A model generated the notes under the pieces. It had not been told where the DNA came from and searched no databases. It was given only the letters and a program-made list of their open reading frames with translations. The position numbers were made by a program, and so were the translations under genes. A stretch of DNA of 64,000 nucleotides from Leisingera sp. ANG-M7. GTDB lineage: Bacteria; Pseudomonadota; Alphaproteobacteria; Rhodobacterales; Rhodobacteraceae. The stretch spans positions 83,072 through 147,071 of the forward strand of contig NZ_JWLI01000002.1 in NCBI RefSeq assembly GCF_000813965.1, read 5' to 3'. The stretch's first letter is position 1. Every line of letters starts with the position of its first letter. Below are positions 18,341 through 28,210 of this stretch, piece after piece.

Positions 18341-20002
18341 TCATATCAGGCAGGTCTTGGCGGCCAGCTCATCAATCAGCACCCGCTGGTTTTCGCTGTA
18401 GTCCACGGGGACGTCGATCAGATGCACGCCGCCCGCTGCAAAGGCGGCCTCGAACGTTGGGATCAGATCTTCGGCCCGTTCGATCCGGTGGCCGGTGGCG
18501 CCGTAGCTGGCGGCGTATTGCACGAAATCGGGGTTGTTGAATTCCAGCCCCCAGTCGGCAAAGCCGACATGCGCCTGTTTCCAGCGGATCATGCCATAGG
18601 AACTGTCGTTCAGCACTGTGACCACCAGATTGAGGCCGAGCCGCACCGCGGTTTCCAGTTCCTGGCTGTTCATCATGAAGCCGCCGTCGCCGCAGATCGC
18701 CATCACCCGGCGGTCCGGGTTCAAAAGCGCCGCCATCATCGCCGAGGGCAGGCCCGCGCCCATGGTTGCCAGCGCGTTGTCCAACAGGACGGTGTTGGGG
18801 TGATAGGCCTTGTAGTTGCGGGCGTACCAGATCTTGTAGATGCCATTGTCGAGTGCGATGATATCCTTTTCGCCCATCACCTTGCGGGTGTCCGCGACCA
18901 GCCGCTGCGGGATCACCGGGTAGCGCGGATCATCGGCGCCCTCGGCGATGTGGCTGTCAGTCTCGGCCTTCATGCGCTGGAAGAAGCTGCGGTCGACATC
19001 GAGCGGCCCGCCGAGGATGTCTCCCAGCCGGTTGATGGATCCCTCCAGATCGCCGACCACTTCCAGTTGCGGGAAATAGACCTGATCGACCTGCGCCGCC
19101 TTGTAGTTCACATGGATCACCTTGGTGCCGCCCTCGGTCATGAAGAAGGGCGGTTTTTCGACCACGTCGTGGCCCACATTGATGATCAGATCGGCGCGTT
19201 CGATGGCGCAGTGCAGGTAGTCGCCGTCCGAGAGCGCGGCGGTGCCGAGGAAGAGGTCCGAGCTTTCGTCGACAACGCCCTTGCCCATCTGGGTGTTGAA
19301 AAAGGGAATCTGCACCTTTTCGACGAAGTCGCAGAGCGCCGAGCGCGCCTTGCGGCGGTTGGCGCCGGCGCCGACCAGCACCAGCGGCATTTTTGCGGCG
19401 CGGATCATGTCAGCCGCTTCGGTCAGAACGGCCTCGTCCGGCACGGCGTAATGGCGGGCGTGCGGGGGAATGACAGAGGCGTCTGTGTCTTCCGCCGCGA
19501 TATCCTCGGGCAGTTCCAGCAGTACCGCACCGGGGCGTTCTTCTTCGGCCACGCGGAAAGCCTCGCGGATCAGCGCGGGGATGGTGTTGCCGTGCACGAT
19601 CTGGCGCGACATCTTGCAGACCGGATCAAAGAGGCCCACCACGTCGATGATCTGGAACCGGCCCTGTTTCGACTTCTTGATCGGTTTTTGCCCGGTGATC
19701 ATGATCAGCGGCATCGCCCCCAGATGGGCATAGGCCGCTGGCGTGGCCAGGTTGGTCGCGCCGGGGCCAAGGGTGGCCATGCAGACGCCGGGTTTGCCAG
19801 TGAGGCGGCCATAGGTTGCCGCCATGAAACCGGCGCCCTGCTCATGCCGGGTCAGCACCAGTTTGATGTTTGAGGTGCGCAGGGACTCCAGCAGATCAAG
19901 GTTTTCCTCACCCGGGACGCCAAAGACGTATTCGACGCCTTCGGCTTCCAGCGCGGCCACAAGAAGGTCGGATGCTTTGGCGGGAAGGTCAGAATCTGGC
20001 AT
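18341..20002 (-). CDS. acetolactate-synthase-like thiamine diphosphate enzyme
   Basis: A 553-residue ThDP enzyme with the catalytic Glu in LTRHEQGAGFMA, the central FAD/nucleotide-like domain, and the ThDP-Mg motif GDGGFMMNSQELETAV...ND near the C-terminus. It is close to large subunits of acetolactate synthase, but no regulatory small subunit gene is adjacent, so it is more likely a catabolic or side-pathway carboligase than biosynthetic IlvB. It follows the membrane-anchored glutamate-synthase-like gene by 30 bases, which implies one transcript and a shared pathway. Confidence 0.82.
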   Translation of the reverse strand: MPDSDLPAKASDLLVAALEAEGVEYVFGVPGEENLDLLESLRTSNIKLVLTRHEQGAGFMAATYGRLTGKPGVCMATLGPGATNLATPAAYAHLGAMPLIMITGQKPIKKSKQGRFQIIDVVGLFDPVCKMSRQIVHGNTIPALIREAFRVAEEERPGAVLLELPEDIAAEDTDASVIPPHARHYAVPDEAVLTEAADMIRAAKMPLVLVGAGANRRKARSALCDFVEKVQIPFFNTQMGKGVVDESSDLFLGTAALSDGDYLHCAIERADLIINVGHDVVEKPPFFMTEGGTKVIHVNYKAAQVDQVYFPQLEVVGDLEGSINRLGDILGGPLDVDRSFFQRMKAETDSHIAEGADDPRYPVIPQRLVADTRKVMGEKDIIALDNGIYKIWYARNYKAYHPNTVLLDNALATMGAGLPSAMMAALLNPDRRVMAICGDGGFMMNSQELETAVRLGLNLVVTVLNDSSYGMIRWKQAHVGFADWGLEFNNPDFVQYAASYGATGHRIERAEDLIPTFEAAFAAGGVHLIDVPVDYSENQRVLIDELAAKTCLI

Positions 20003-20032
20003 GGAGTCTCCTTTGGTTTTCCGGGGGGCGGG

Positions 20033-21541
20033 TTATTGCGCGGCGTGCTGCTGGGCCTGTTCCGGGTACAGCTCAGCCATGGACACGGACCGCCCGCTGT
20101 CCTGCACGATCCGCGCGTGGTAGCGGCGCAAGAGCCGCGGTTCGGTGACGCCGCAGCTGTGGGCGAGGACGGTCACCTCCTTGAGCATGTTCTTGGCGTA
20201 AGAGGCGACCCGTTCCGCCTTGTCGGCGGGATCGAGGCCGAACTGCAGCTTGGGGTTATGGGTGGTGATGCCGGTGGGGCAGGTGTTCTTGTTGCACTGC
20301 AGCGCCTGGATGCAGCCGAGCGCAAACATGAAGCCGCGCGCGGAGTTGACGAAATCGGCGCCGGCGCAGAAGGCCCAGGCGACCTCTGACGGATTGACGA
20401 GCTTGCCGCTGGCACAGACCTTGATGCGCTGGCGCAGACCGTAGCGGGTCAGCACATCCACCGCTTTGGGCAAGCTTTCGCGCAGGGGCATGCCCATGTT
20501 GTCGATCAGGCTCATCGGGGCGGCGCCGGTGCCGCCGTCGGCGCTGTCGATGGTAATGAAATCCGGCGCGCTGGCCTCGCCGCGGGACAGGATTTCCTGG
20601 CAGAGCCCGTCGAGGAAGCCATGCGCGCCGAGCACCGCCTTGAAGCCTACCGGTTTGCCCGTGACCTCACGCACATAGGCGATCATGTCCAGAAGCTCGC
20701 CCACATTGGAGGCTTCGGGGTGGCGGTTGGGGCTGATCGCGTCCTCGCCCGGCGTCAGCCCGCGGATGGCCGCGATTTCCTCAGTCACCTTGGCGCCGGG
20801 CAGGATGCCGCCCTTGCCGGGCTTGGCACCCTGGCTGAGCTTCAGTTCGAACATGCGGACGGTTTCATGGGCGGCGACGGCGCGCAGCTTGTCCTCGTCA
20901 AAGCCGCCTTCGGGCTTGCGCACGCCGAATTTGCCGGTGCCGATCTGGAAGACGATGTCGCAGCCGCCCTCCAGGTGGTAGGGCGACAGCCCGCCTTCGC
21001 CGGTGTTGAGCCAGATGCCGGCCTTTTTGGCACCGCGCGACAGGGCGCGGACGGCCGGAACAGAAATGGCGCCGAAACTCATCCCGGAGATGTTGAAGAT
21101 CGACGAGGTGGTGTAGGGCGTGCCGGCATAGGGGCCGATGGTGACTTCGGCAGGCGGGGTTGTGCCGTGTTCCAGGTCCGGGAAGGGCGCGTTGGCGAAA
21201 TAGACGGTTCCGGCAGGCCTGAGATCGCGGGTGGAACCGAAGGCGACTGTGGAATCCACGTTCTTGGCGGCGCGGTAGACCCAGGAGCGCTCAGCCCGGT
21301 TGAACGGCATCTCCTCTCGGTCCAGCGCAAAGAAATACTGCCGGAAGAACTCTCCCAGATGTTCGAAAAGGTAGCGGAAGCGGGCGATCACCGGGTAATT
21401 GCGGCGCAGGGTGCTGGCGGTCTGGGTCTTGTCGCGGATGTAGATCACGATCACCCACAGGATGCCGGCACCGATGGCGAAGATGAAGGCATAGGACAGG
21501 ATTTCGAGCAGCGCCAGGACGGTGCTGGATATCTGGGACAT
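20033..21541 (-). CDS. membrane-anchored FMN-binding glutamate-synthase-like protein
   Basis: 502 residues: an N-terminal transmembrane helix (about 10-33), then an FMN-binding glutamate synthase barrel (SGMSFGAISVPAVRALSRGAK; DSADGGTGAAP) and the iron-sulfur cysteine cluster CIQALQCNKNTCPTG. It lacks the glutamine amidotransferase domain of true GltB, so it cannot use glutamine by itself. The start at 21541 has AAGGAGCGAAGGAA upstream; an extension to 21595 is less likely. The reaction is unknown; electron transfer from membrane quinones or ferredoxin is possible. Confidence 0.82.
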   Translation of the reverse strand: MSQISSTVLALLEILSYAFIFAIGAGILWVIVIYIRDKTQTASTLRRNYPVIARFRYLFEHLGEFFRQYFFALDREEMPFNRAERSWVYRAAKNVDSTVAFGSTRDLRPAGTVYFANAPFPDLEHGTTPPAEVTIGPYAGTPYTTSSIFNISGMSFGAISVPAVRALSRGAKKAGIWLNTGEGGLSPYHLEGGCDIVFQIGTGKFGVRKPEGGFDEDKLRAVAAHETVRMFELKLSQGAKPGKGGILPGAKVTEEIAAIRGLTPGEDAISPNRHPEASNVGELLDMIAYVREVTGKPVGFKAVLGAHGFLDGLCQEILSRGEASAPDFITIDSADGGTGAAPMSLIDNMGMPLRESLPKAVDVLTRYGLRQRIKVCASGKLVNPSEVAWAFCAGADFVNSARGFMFALGCIQALQCNKNTCPTGITTHNPKLQFGLDPADKAERVASYAKNMLKEVTVLAHSCGVTEPRLLRRYHARIVQDSGRSVSMAELYPEQAQQHAAQ

Positions 21542-21809
21542 GGTTTCCTTCGCTCCTTTGCGGCCGGGCTTGGGCCTGGCATTATTGTTGTTCAAGACTG
21601 CGCCATTGCTGCTGAAATTGCAGCCATGTGGCGGTCACATCCTCGGGAGCCGCAGAGGCGCGGTGCAGAGCGCTGTCCAAAGATGCAACGTGCCGCCGCC
21701 CGGAAATGTTCCGCGCGGCACGGGGTTTGTTTGCGGAGTGTGCGGCAGGCGTGCGGAAGTTGTCCAGCCTTGAGAGCGGATGGTGCCTGAGATCCACTAA
21801 TGTCTTGCC

Positions 21810-23563
21810 ATGGCGCGTTTTTGCGGCCTATCGACGGGAATGCGCCTGATCCCGTTCCTGATATCCCTCGTGGTGACGATTGCCGTCGCGGTCGGCGTGT
21901 TCAGGGTTTCGAGCGTTTACTTCCAGTCGGAAGAGGTTTCGCAGGCCGAAGGGCCGCTGTCGCTTTATCAAAGCTCCGTTGTCGCTGAGCTGGAGCGGTT
22001 TTCCCATCTGACGCATGTGCTGGCGCGGGATGCCTCTGTCATAGGTGCCGCCGGCGGTGATGACACCGGCACGCTGAACCTGCGGCTGGAAGACTTCGCT
22101 GCCAAGGCGGGGCTGGATGCGATTTACCTGATGGACACGAACGGAGTTGCCATCGCGGCCTCCAATTTCCGCCAGCCCGGCAGTTTCGTCGGGCAGAACT
22201 ACGCGTTCCGGCCTTATTTCCAGCAGGCCCTGCAAGGCGGGCAGGGGCGGTTTTACGCCATTGGCACCACCACCGGCCTGCCGGGGTATTTCATCGCCGA
22301 TGCGGTGCGGGGCCCGGAGGGAACGCTGGCGGGCGTGATTGCGATCAAGATCGGCTTTCAGCCGCTGGAGCAGAGCTGGAGCGGATCTGGCGAGCAGGTA
22401 TTGATGGCCAATGAAGACGGGGTTGTGCTGCTGGCCTCAGACCCCGCCTGGCGGTACCGGGTACTGGCGCCGCTGTCGGAAGGGCAGCGGCAGCGGATCA
22501 CAACGGCCCGGCAGTTTCCGGGGCAGGCTCTGGAACCGCTGGAGTGGCGGGCAGGCGAGGGGCCGCGCGCCGTGATTGCCGGGCGGGAGCAGATACATCT
22601 GACGGTAGATATCCCGCCGCACGGCTGGACCCTGCATTATTTTGCGAGTGACGACCGGGCAGTGGCGCGCAGCTGGCTGGTCACCTCGCTGGTTGGATTT
22701 GCTGCCGGACTGGCGCTGATCCTGTTCCAGGTTCAGCGGGCGCGCCGGATTAGCGCCGCGCTGGCGCGGGCTGAGCGGGAGGAGGCGCAGCTGCGCCGGG
22801 CCAATGAATTGCTGGCGGGCGAGATCGAGGACCGCCGCACGGCGGAACGGCGGCTGAAGCGCACCCAGGATGAACTGGAGCGCGCCAGCCGCCTGGCAGC
22901 TCTGGGCAGGCTGGCCGCCTCGGTGACGCATGAGCTGGGACAGCCGATTGCGGCCATGCGGAACCATCTGGTTGCCGCGGAAATCGCCCCGGACAACTCC
23001 GCTGCGCTGCCAGCCAGGATCGGCGCACTGGTGGACCGGATGGAGGGGATTACCCGGCAGCTCAAGTTCTTTGCAACCCCGGACGCAGAGGTTCAGGCCG
23101 CGGTTGACCTGAACGCCGCGATGCGCGCCTCTGCCGCCCTGGTGGCCCCCAATCTGGAGGAGGCGGGGGCAGAGCTGCAGCTGGATCTGTGCCCCGGACC
23201 GGTCAGCGTGCAGGGCAGCCGCCTGCGGATTGAGCAGGTGATGACCAACCTGCTGCGCAATGCCATTGACGCCAGCGAGGACAGCGCGGCGCCGCTGATC
23301 GTGGCGCGCACCGGCGCTGCGGAGGGCGAGGCCTGGTTTGATATCAAGGACAACGGCCATGGCCTGGGCGCCGCGACGCTGGCTGACTTGCAGGAGCCCT
23401 TTGTCACCACCCGCGAAAGCGGCCGCGGCATGGGCTTGGGCTTGGCGATCTCTGCCGGTATCGTGCAGGATCACGGCGGCACGATGACGGCCCAGAACAG
23501 GGACGCGGGCGGGGCGGTGTTCCGGGTCGTTTTTCCGGTCCGGCCAGCAGAGGAAGAAAAGCA

Positions 23564-23567
<4 letters not shown>
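21810..23567 (+). CDS. DctB-like sensor histidine kinase
   Basis: A 585-residue sensor with transmembrane helices at about 13-33 and 288-308 that bracket a periplasmic Cache sensor (LDAIYLMDTNGVAIAASNF; the DctB-like YAFRPYFQQALQG). A coiled coil at about 310-360 leads to the phospho-acceptor His374 (SVTHELGQP) and an ATPase domain with GHGLG and GMGLGLAIS. The architecture is that of C4-dicarboxylate sensors. The adjacent response regulator gene overlaps it by four bases and a TRAP operon follows. No clear ribosome site marks the start; Met11 is an alternative. Confidence 0.9.
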
Positions 23568-24901
<1,334 letters not shown>

Positions 24902-24908
24902 CCCGCAC

Positions 24909-24930
24909 GCCCTGCGGAAATCCGCAGGGC
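24909..24930 (+). promoter_or_regulatory. Palindromic hairpin between the response regulator gene and TRAP operon
   Basis: GCCCTGCGG (24909-24917) and CCGCAGGGC (24922-24930) are a perfect 9-bp inverted repeat with a 4-base loop. No T-run follows. It lies 8 bases after the response-regulator stop and about 100 bases before the TRAP operon. It may be a weak terminator or a binding site for the DctD-like activator. Confidence 0.5.
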
Positions 24931-25026
24931 GGCCCGCAGATGCCGCGCGGTTTCCTTCATAGGCAGGCAGCCCGCCGTCCCGGATACTCCCCCAATCATA
25001 TCCGCATGCATCTGGGAGGAGCACTG

Positions 25027-26037
25027 ATGCGCACATATCTCAAGGGGGCCGCGCTGGCCGCCCTCACCGCCGCCTTTGGCACCGAAGCCCTGGCCACCGA
25101 ATGGAACGTCTCGCTGTGGGGCAAGCGCCGGGCCTTTACCGAACACGTCGAGAAGCTAGCCGATCTTGTCAGCGAAAAGACCGGTGGCGAGTTCACCCTG
25201 AACATCAGCTATGGCGGGCTCAGCAAGAACAAGGAAAACCTCGACGGCATCTCCATCGGGGCCTTTGAAATGGCGCAGTTCTGCGCCGGCTACCACCGCG
25301 ACAAGAACCCGACCATTACCGTGCTGGAACTGCCGTTCCTGGGGGTGGCATCGCTGGAGCAGGAAATCGCCGTTTCGCAAGCGGTCTATCAGCACCCTGC
25401 AGTGCAAAAGGATCTGGCCCGCTGGAACGCGACCCTGCTGATGCCCTCGCCGCTGCCGCAGTACAATCTTGTCGGCACCGGGGATGTGCCCGGAACGCTG
25501 AAGGACTTTGAAGGGCTGAGTGTGCGCGCAACCGGCGGTATCGGCAAGGCAATGGAAGCAGTGGGCGCGGTGCCCACCTCAACGTCGGCAACTGAGGTGC
25601 GCCAGGCGATGGACAGCGGCATCGTCAAGGCGGTCGCCTTTGCACCGCACGCGCATATGTCCTTTGGCACCATTGAAAACGGCACCTGGTGGACCACCAA
25701 CCTGAACCCCGGCACGGTGAACTGCCCGGTGGTGGTGAACACAGATGCGCTGGACAGCCTGTCCGATGAACACCGCGAAGCGCTGCTGGGTTCGGTAGAT
25801 GAGGCGCTGGCCCATTACGTTGATTTCTACAAGTTCAACTCTCTGGACACCTGGGAACCTGCGCTGGATGCCGCCCGGATTGAGCTGGTGACCTTCCCGG
25901 ATGCGGAAATCGCTGCCTTCAAGGAGGCCGCCGCGGCACCGGCGGCCCAGGCCTGGATCGAGGAAAACACGGCCCGCGGCCTGCCTGCGCAGGAACTTTA
26001 TAATCTGGTGACAGGCCTGATCAACGAAGGCAGCTGA
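25027..26037 (+). CDS. TRAP transporter substrate-binding protein (DctP type)
   Basis: A 336-residue periplasmic binding protein with a Sec signal peptide (about residues 1-23, cleavage near ALATEW). It has the DctP fold pattern: the VRATGGIGKAMEAVGA segment containing the carboxylate-binding Arg region, and PTSTSATEVRQAMDSG. The start at 25027 is preceded by GGGAGGAGC. The permease genes follow directly, and a DctB/D-like system precedes, so a carboxylic acid cargo is likely. The exact substrate is not readable. Confidence 0.9.
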   Translation: MRTYLKGAALAALTAAFGTEALATEWNVSLWGKRRAFTEHVEKLADLVSEKTGGEFTLNISYGGLSKNKENLDGISIGAFEMAQFCAGYHRDKNPTITVLELPFLGVASLEQEIAVSQAVYQHPAVQKDLARWNATLLMPSPLPQYNLVGTGDVPGTLKDFEGLSVRATGGIGKAMEAVGAVPTSTSATEVRQAMDSGIVKAVAFAPHAHMSFGTIENGTWWTTNLNPGTVNCPVVVNTDALDSLSDEHREALLGSVDEALAHYVDFYKFNSLDTWEPALDAARIELVTFPDAEIAAFKEAAAAPAAQAWIEENTARGLPAQELYNLVTGLINEGS

Positions 26038-26109
26038 CCCCGCCGCGCCCTGCAGCCGCACGCTGCGGGGCGTCTGCTTTTATCCCTGAAAAACTGATGG
26101 AGTCCCGCC

Positions 26110-26742
26110 ATGGCCGGCTCATCCCTCGTGCTGACAGACGGCAGCCGTCTCAGCGCACTTGACCAGAACCTCTACCGCTTGGAAAAGCCCCTTGCCCTGC
26201 TCAGCGGCCTGGCGGTGTTTTCCCTGATGCTGCTGGCCGTTGGCTCTGTCGGCGGGCGCAATTTGTTCAACAGCCCGCTGCCGGGCTACGTCGACTGGAT
26301 CGAGCAGGCGATGCCGCTGATTGCCTTCATGGGCATTTCGTTCACCCAGCGCGACGGCGGCCATATCCGCATGGATATGCTGGTGGGCGCCCTGAGGGGC
26401 CGGGCGCTGTATCTGGCCGAGTTCCTGACCACCGCCGCCGTACTGATCCTGATGCTGCTGATGGTCTGGGGCAGCTGGGCGCATTTCCAGCGCAGTTTCG
26501 ACTTTGCCGCGCCGTGGTGGAGCGCCGACAGCTCGATGGATATCTCGCTGCCGCTCTGGCCTGCGAAACTGCTGGCGCCGGTAGCGTTCAGCGTGCTGTG
26601 CCTGCGGCTTTCGCTGCAGCTCTGGGCCTACGGGCGGGCCTTTCGCAGCGGCACGGACCACCCCGTTGCCGTCCCGATGATTGCCGATGCCGCCACCCAG
26701 GCAGCGATGGAGGCGGATCACGTCTCCGGCCACGACAGCTGA
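26110..26742 (+). CDS. TRAP transporter small permease (DctQ type)
   Basis: A 210-residue membrane protein with four predicted transmembrane helices, the first at about 33-52 (ALLSGLAVFSLMLLAVGSVG). The DctQ-typical ISFTQRDGGHIRMDML follows helix 2. It pairs with the DctM subunit encoded 12 bases downstream. The N-terminus (about 25 residues) and C-terminus are longer than usual. Confidence 0.88.
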   Translation: MAGSSLVLTDGSRLSALDQNLYRLEKPLALLSGLAVFSLMLLAVGSVGGRNLFNSPLPGYVDWIEQAMPLIAFMGISFTQRDGGHIRMDMLVGALRGRALYLAEFLTTAAVLILMLLMVWGSWAHFQRSFDFAAPWWSADSSMDISLPLWPAKLLAPVAFSVLCLRLSLQLWAYGRAFRSGTDHPVAVPMIADAATQAAMEADHVSGHDS

Positions 26743-26754
26743 GGAATTTCTGAC

Positions 26755-28155
26755 ATGGAACCGATTGAAATTGGGCTGATCGTCTCAGCCGGGCTGCTGG
26801 TGATGGTGATCCTGGGCATGCGGGTGGCCTTTGCCGCCGCCGCTGCGGGCATGATCGGCCTGATCTGGATCTTCTGGGCCAAGTTCGGCTATGACCCGGC
26901 GCGTTTCGGCAAGGCGCTGACCGTCGCTGTGAAGACCGCAGGCCAGGTGCCGCACTCCAAAGTGTCCAGCCAGGCGCTGAGCCTGATCCCGACCTTCATC
27001 CTGATCGGCTACCTTGCGTATTACGCGGGCCTGACCAAGGCCTTGTTCGAGGCCGCCAAGCGCTGGATGGCCTGGGTGCCGGGCGGGCTGGCGGTGTCCA
27101 CCGTCTTTGCCACCGCGGGGTTTGCTGCAGTATCCGGCGCCAGCGTGGCGACCTCAGCCGTCTTTGCCCGCATCGCCATCCCGGAGATGCTCAAGATCGG
27201 CTATGACAAGCGCTTTGCCGCGGGTGTTGTTGCTGCTGGCGGCACGCTGGCGTCGCTGATCCCGCCCTCGGCGATCCTGGTGATCTACGCCATCATCGTC
27301 GAGCAGGACGTGGGCAAGCTGCTGCTGGCAGGCTTCATTCCCGGGGCGTTCTCGGCAGTGATCTATGGCCTGCTGATTGTTGGCATGGCGATGGTGATCA
27401 AGGACTTCGGGCCGCGCGTCACCGGTTTCACCCGGCGCCAGCGGTTTGCGGCCCTGCCGCCTGCGCTGCCGATTGTGTTTGTGGTCGTGACCATCATCTT
27501 CTTTGTCTACAACCCCTTTGGCGGCGATGCCTGGGGCACTCCGACTGAGGGCGGGGCCATCGGGGCGTTTGTGGTGTTCCTGATGGCCCTGCGCCACGGC
27601 ATGCGCTGGGGGGAACTGAAGGATGCGCTGCTGGAAACCGCCAAGCTGAGTGTGATGATCTTCACCATCATCTGGGGGGTGCTGATCTATGTGCGTTTCC
27701 TGGGGTTCGCAAACCTGCCCGGCGCCTTTGCCGATTGGATCACCTCGCTGGAGATGCCGCCCATGCTGATCCTGATCTGCATTCTGCTGGCCTATGCGGT
27801 GCTGGGGATGTTCATGGACGCAATCGGCATGCTCTTGCTGACGCTGCCGGTGGTCTACCCCGCGGTGATGGCGCTCAATGGCGGCGAGGCGGTTTCCGCC
27901 GCGGACAGCACCTTTGGCATGTCCGGCCCGATGTGCGCGATCTGGTTCGGCATCCTGGTGGTGAAGATGGCGGAGTTCTGCCTGATCACCCCGCCCATCG
28001 GCCTCAACTGCTTTGTGGTGGCCGGCGTGCGCGATGATCTGAGCGTGCAGGACGTGTTCAAAGGGGTGACACCGTTCTTCATTGCCGATGCGGTGACCAT
28101 CGCTCTGCTGGTGGCCTTCCCGGCGATTGTGCTGTGGCTGCCGGGGCAGGTCTGA
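26755..28155 (+). CDS. TRAP transporter large permease (DctM type)
   Basis: A 466-residue, about 12-helix sodium-coupled permease with DctM hallmarks: SGASVATSAVFARIAIPEM, GGTLASLIPPSAILVIYAIIVEQDVGKL, and the C-terminal MDAIGMLLLTLPVVYP and ITPPIGLNCFVVAGV. It completes the transporter with the two preceding genes. A terminator lies about 20 bases after the stop. Confidence 0.93.
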   Translation: MEPIEIGLIVSAGLLVMVILGMRVAFAAAAAGMIGLIWIFWAKFGYDPARFGKALTVAVKTAGQVPHSKVSSQALSLIPTFILIGYLAYYAGLTKALFEAAKRWMAWVPGGLAVSTVFATAGFAAVSGASVATSAVFARIAIPEMLKIGYDKRFAAGVVAAGGTLASLIPPSAILVIYAIIVEQDVGKLLLAGFIPGAFSAVIYGLLIVGMAMVIKDFGPRVTGFTRRQRFAALPPALPIVFVVVTIIFFVYNPFGGDAWGTPTEGGAIGAFVVFLMALRHGMRWGELKDALLETAKLSVMIFTIIWGVLIYVRFLGFANLPGAFADWITSLEMPPMLILICILLAYAVLGMFMDAIGMLLLTLPVVYPAVMALNGGEAVSAADSTFGMSGPMCAIWFGILVVKMAEFCLITPPIGLNCFVVAGVRDDLSVQDVFKGVTPFFIADAVTIALLVAFPAIVLWLPGQV

Positions 28156-28175
28156 CACGCCTTTGATGCGCTGAA

Positions 28176-28210
28176 CCGGGCCGCCTGATGCAGGGCGGCC
28201 CGGCTGTTTT
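28176..28210 (+). terminator. Rho-independent terminator after the TRAP operon
   Basis: CCGGGCCGCC (28176-28185) pairs perfectly with GGCGGCCCGG (28194-28203), followed by CTGTTTT. It lies between convergent genes and reaches the stop codon of the histidine kinase gene on the other strand. Confidence 0.85.

Noticed and set aside
18200..19873. Open frame of 557 codons on the plus strand
   Set aside because: Antisense to the acetolactate-synthase-like gene and running over the RidA start; His/Arg/Gly-rich composition typical of a mirror frame.
24902..25026. Sigma-54 promoter before the first TRAP operon
   Set aside because: A bare GG-N10-GC match exists in the GC-rich sequence, but without the TGGCAC and TTGC context it is not distinguishable from chance.
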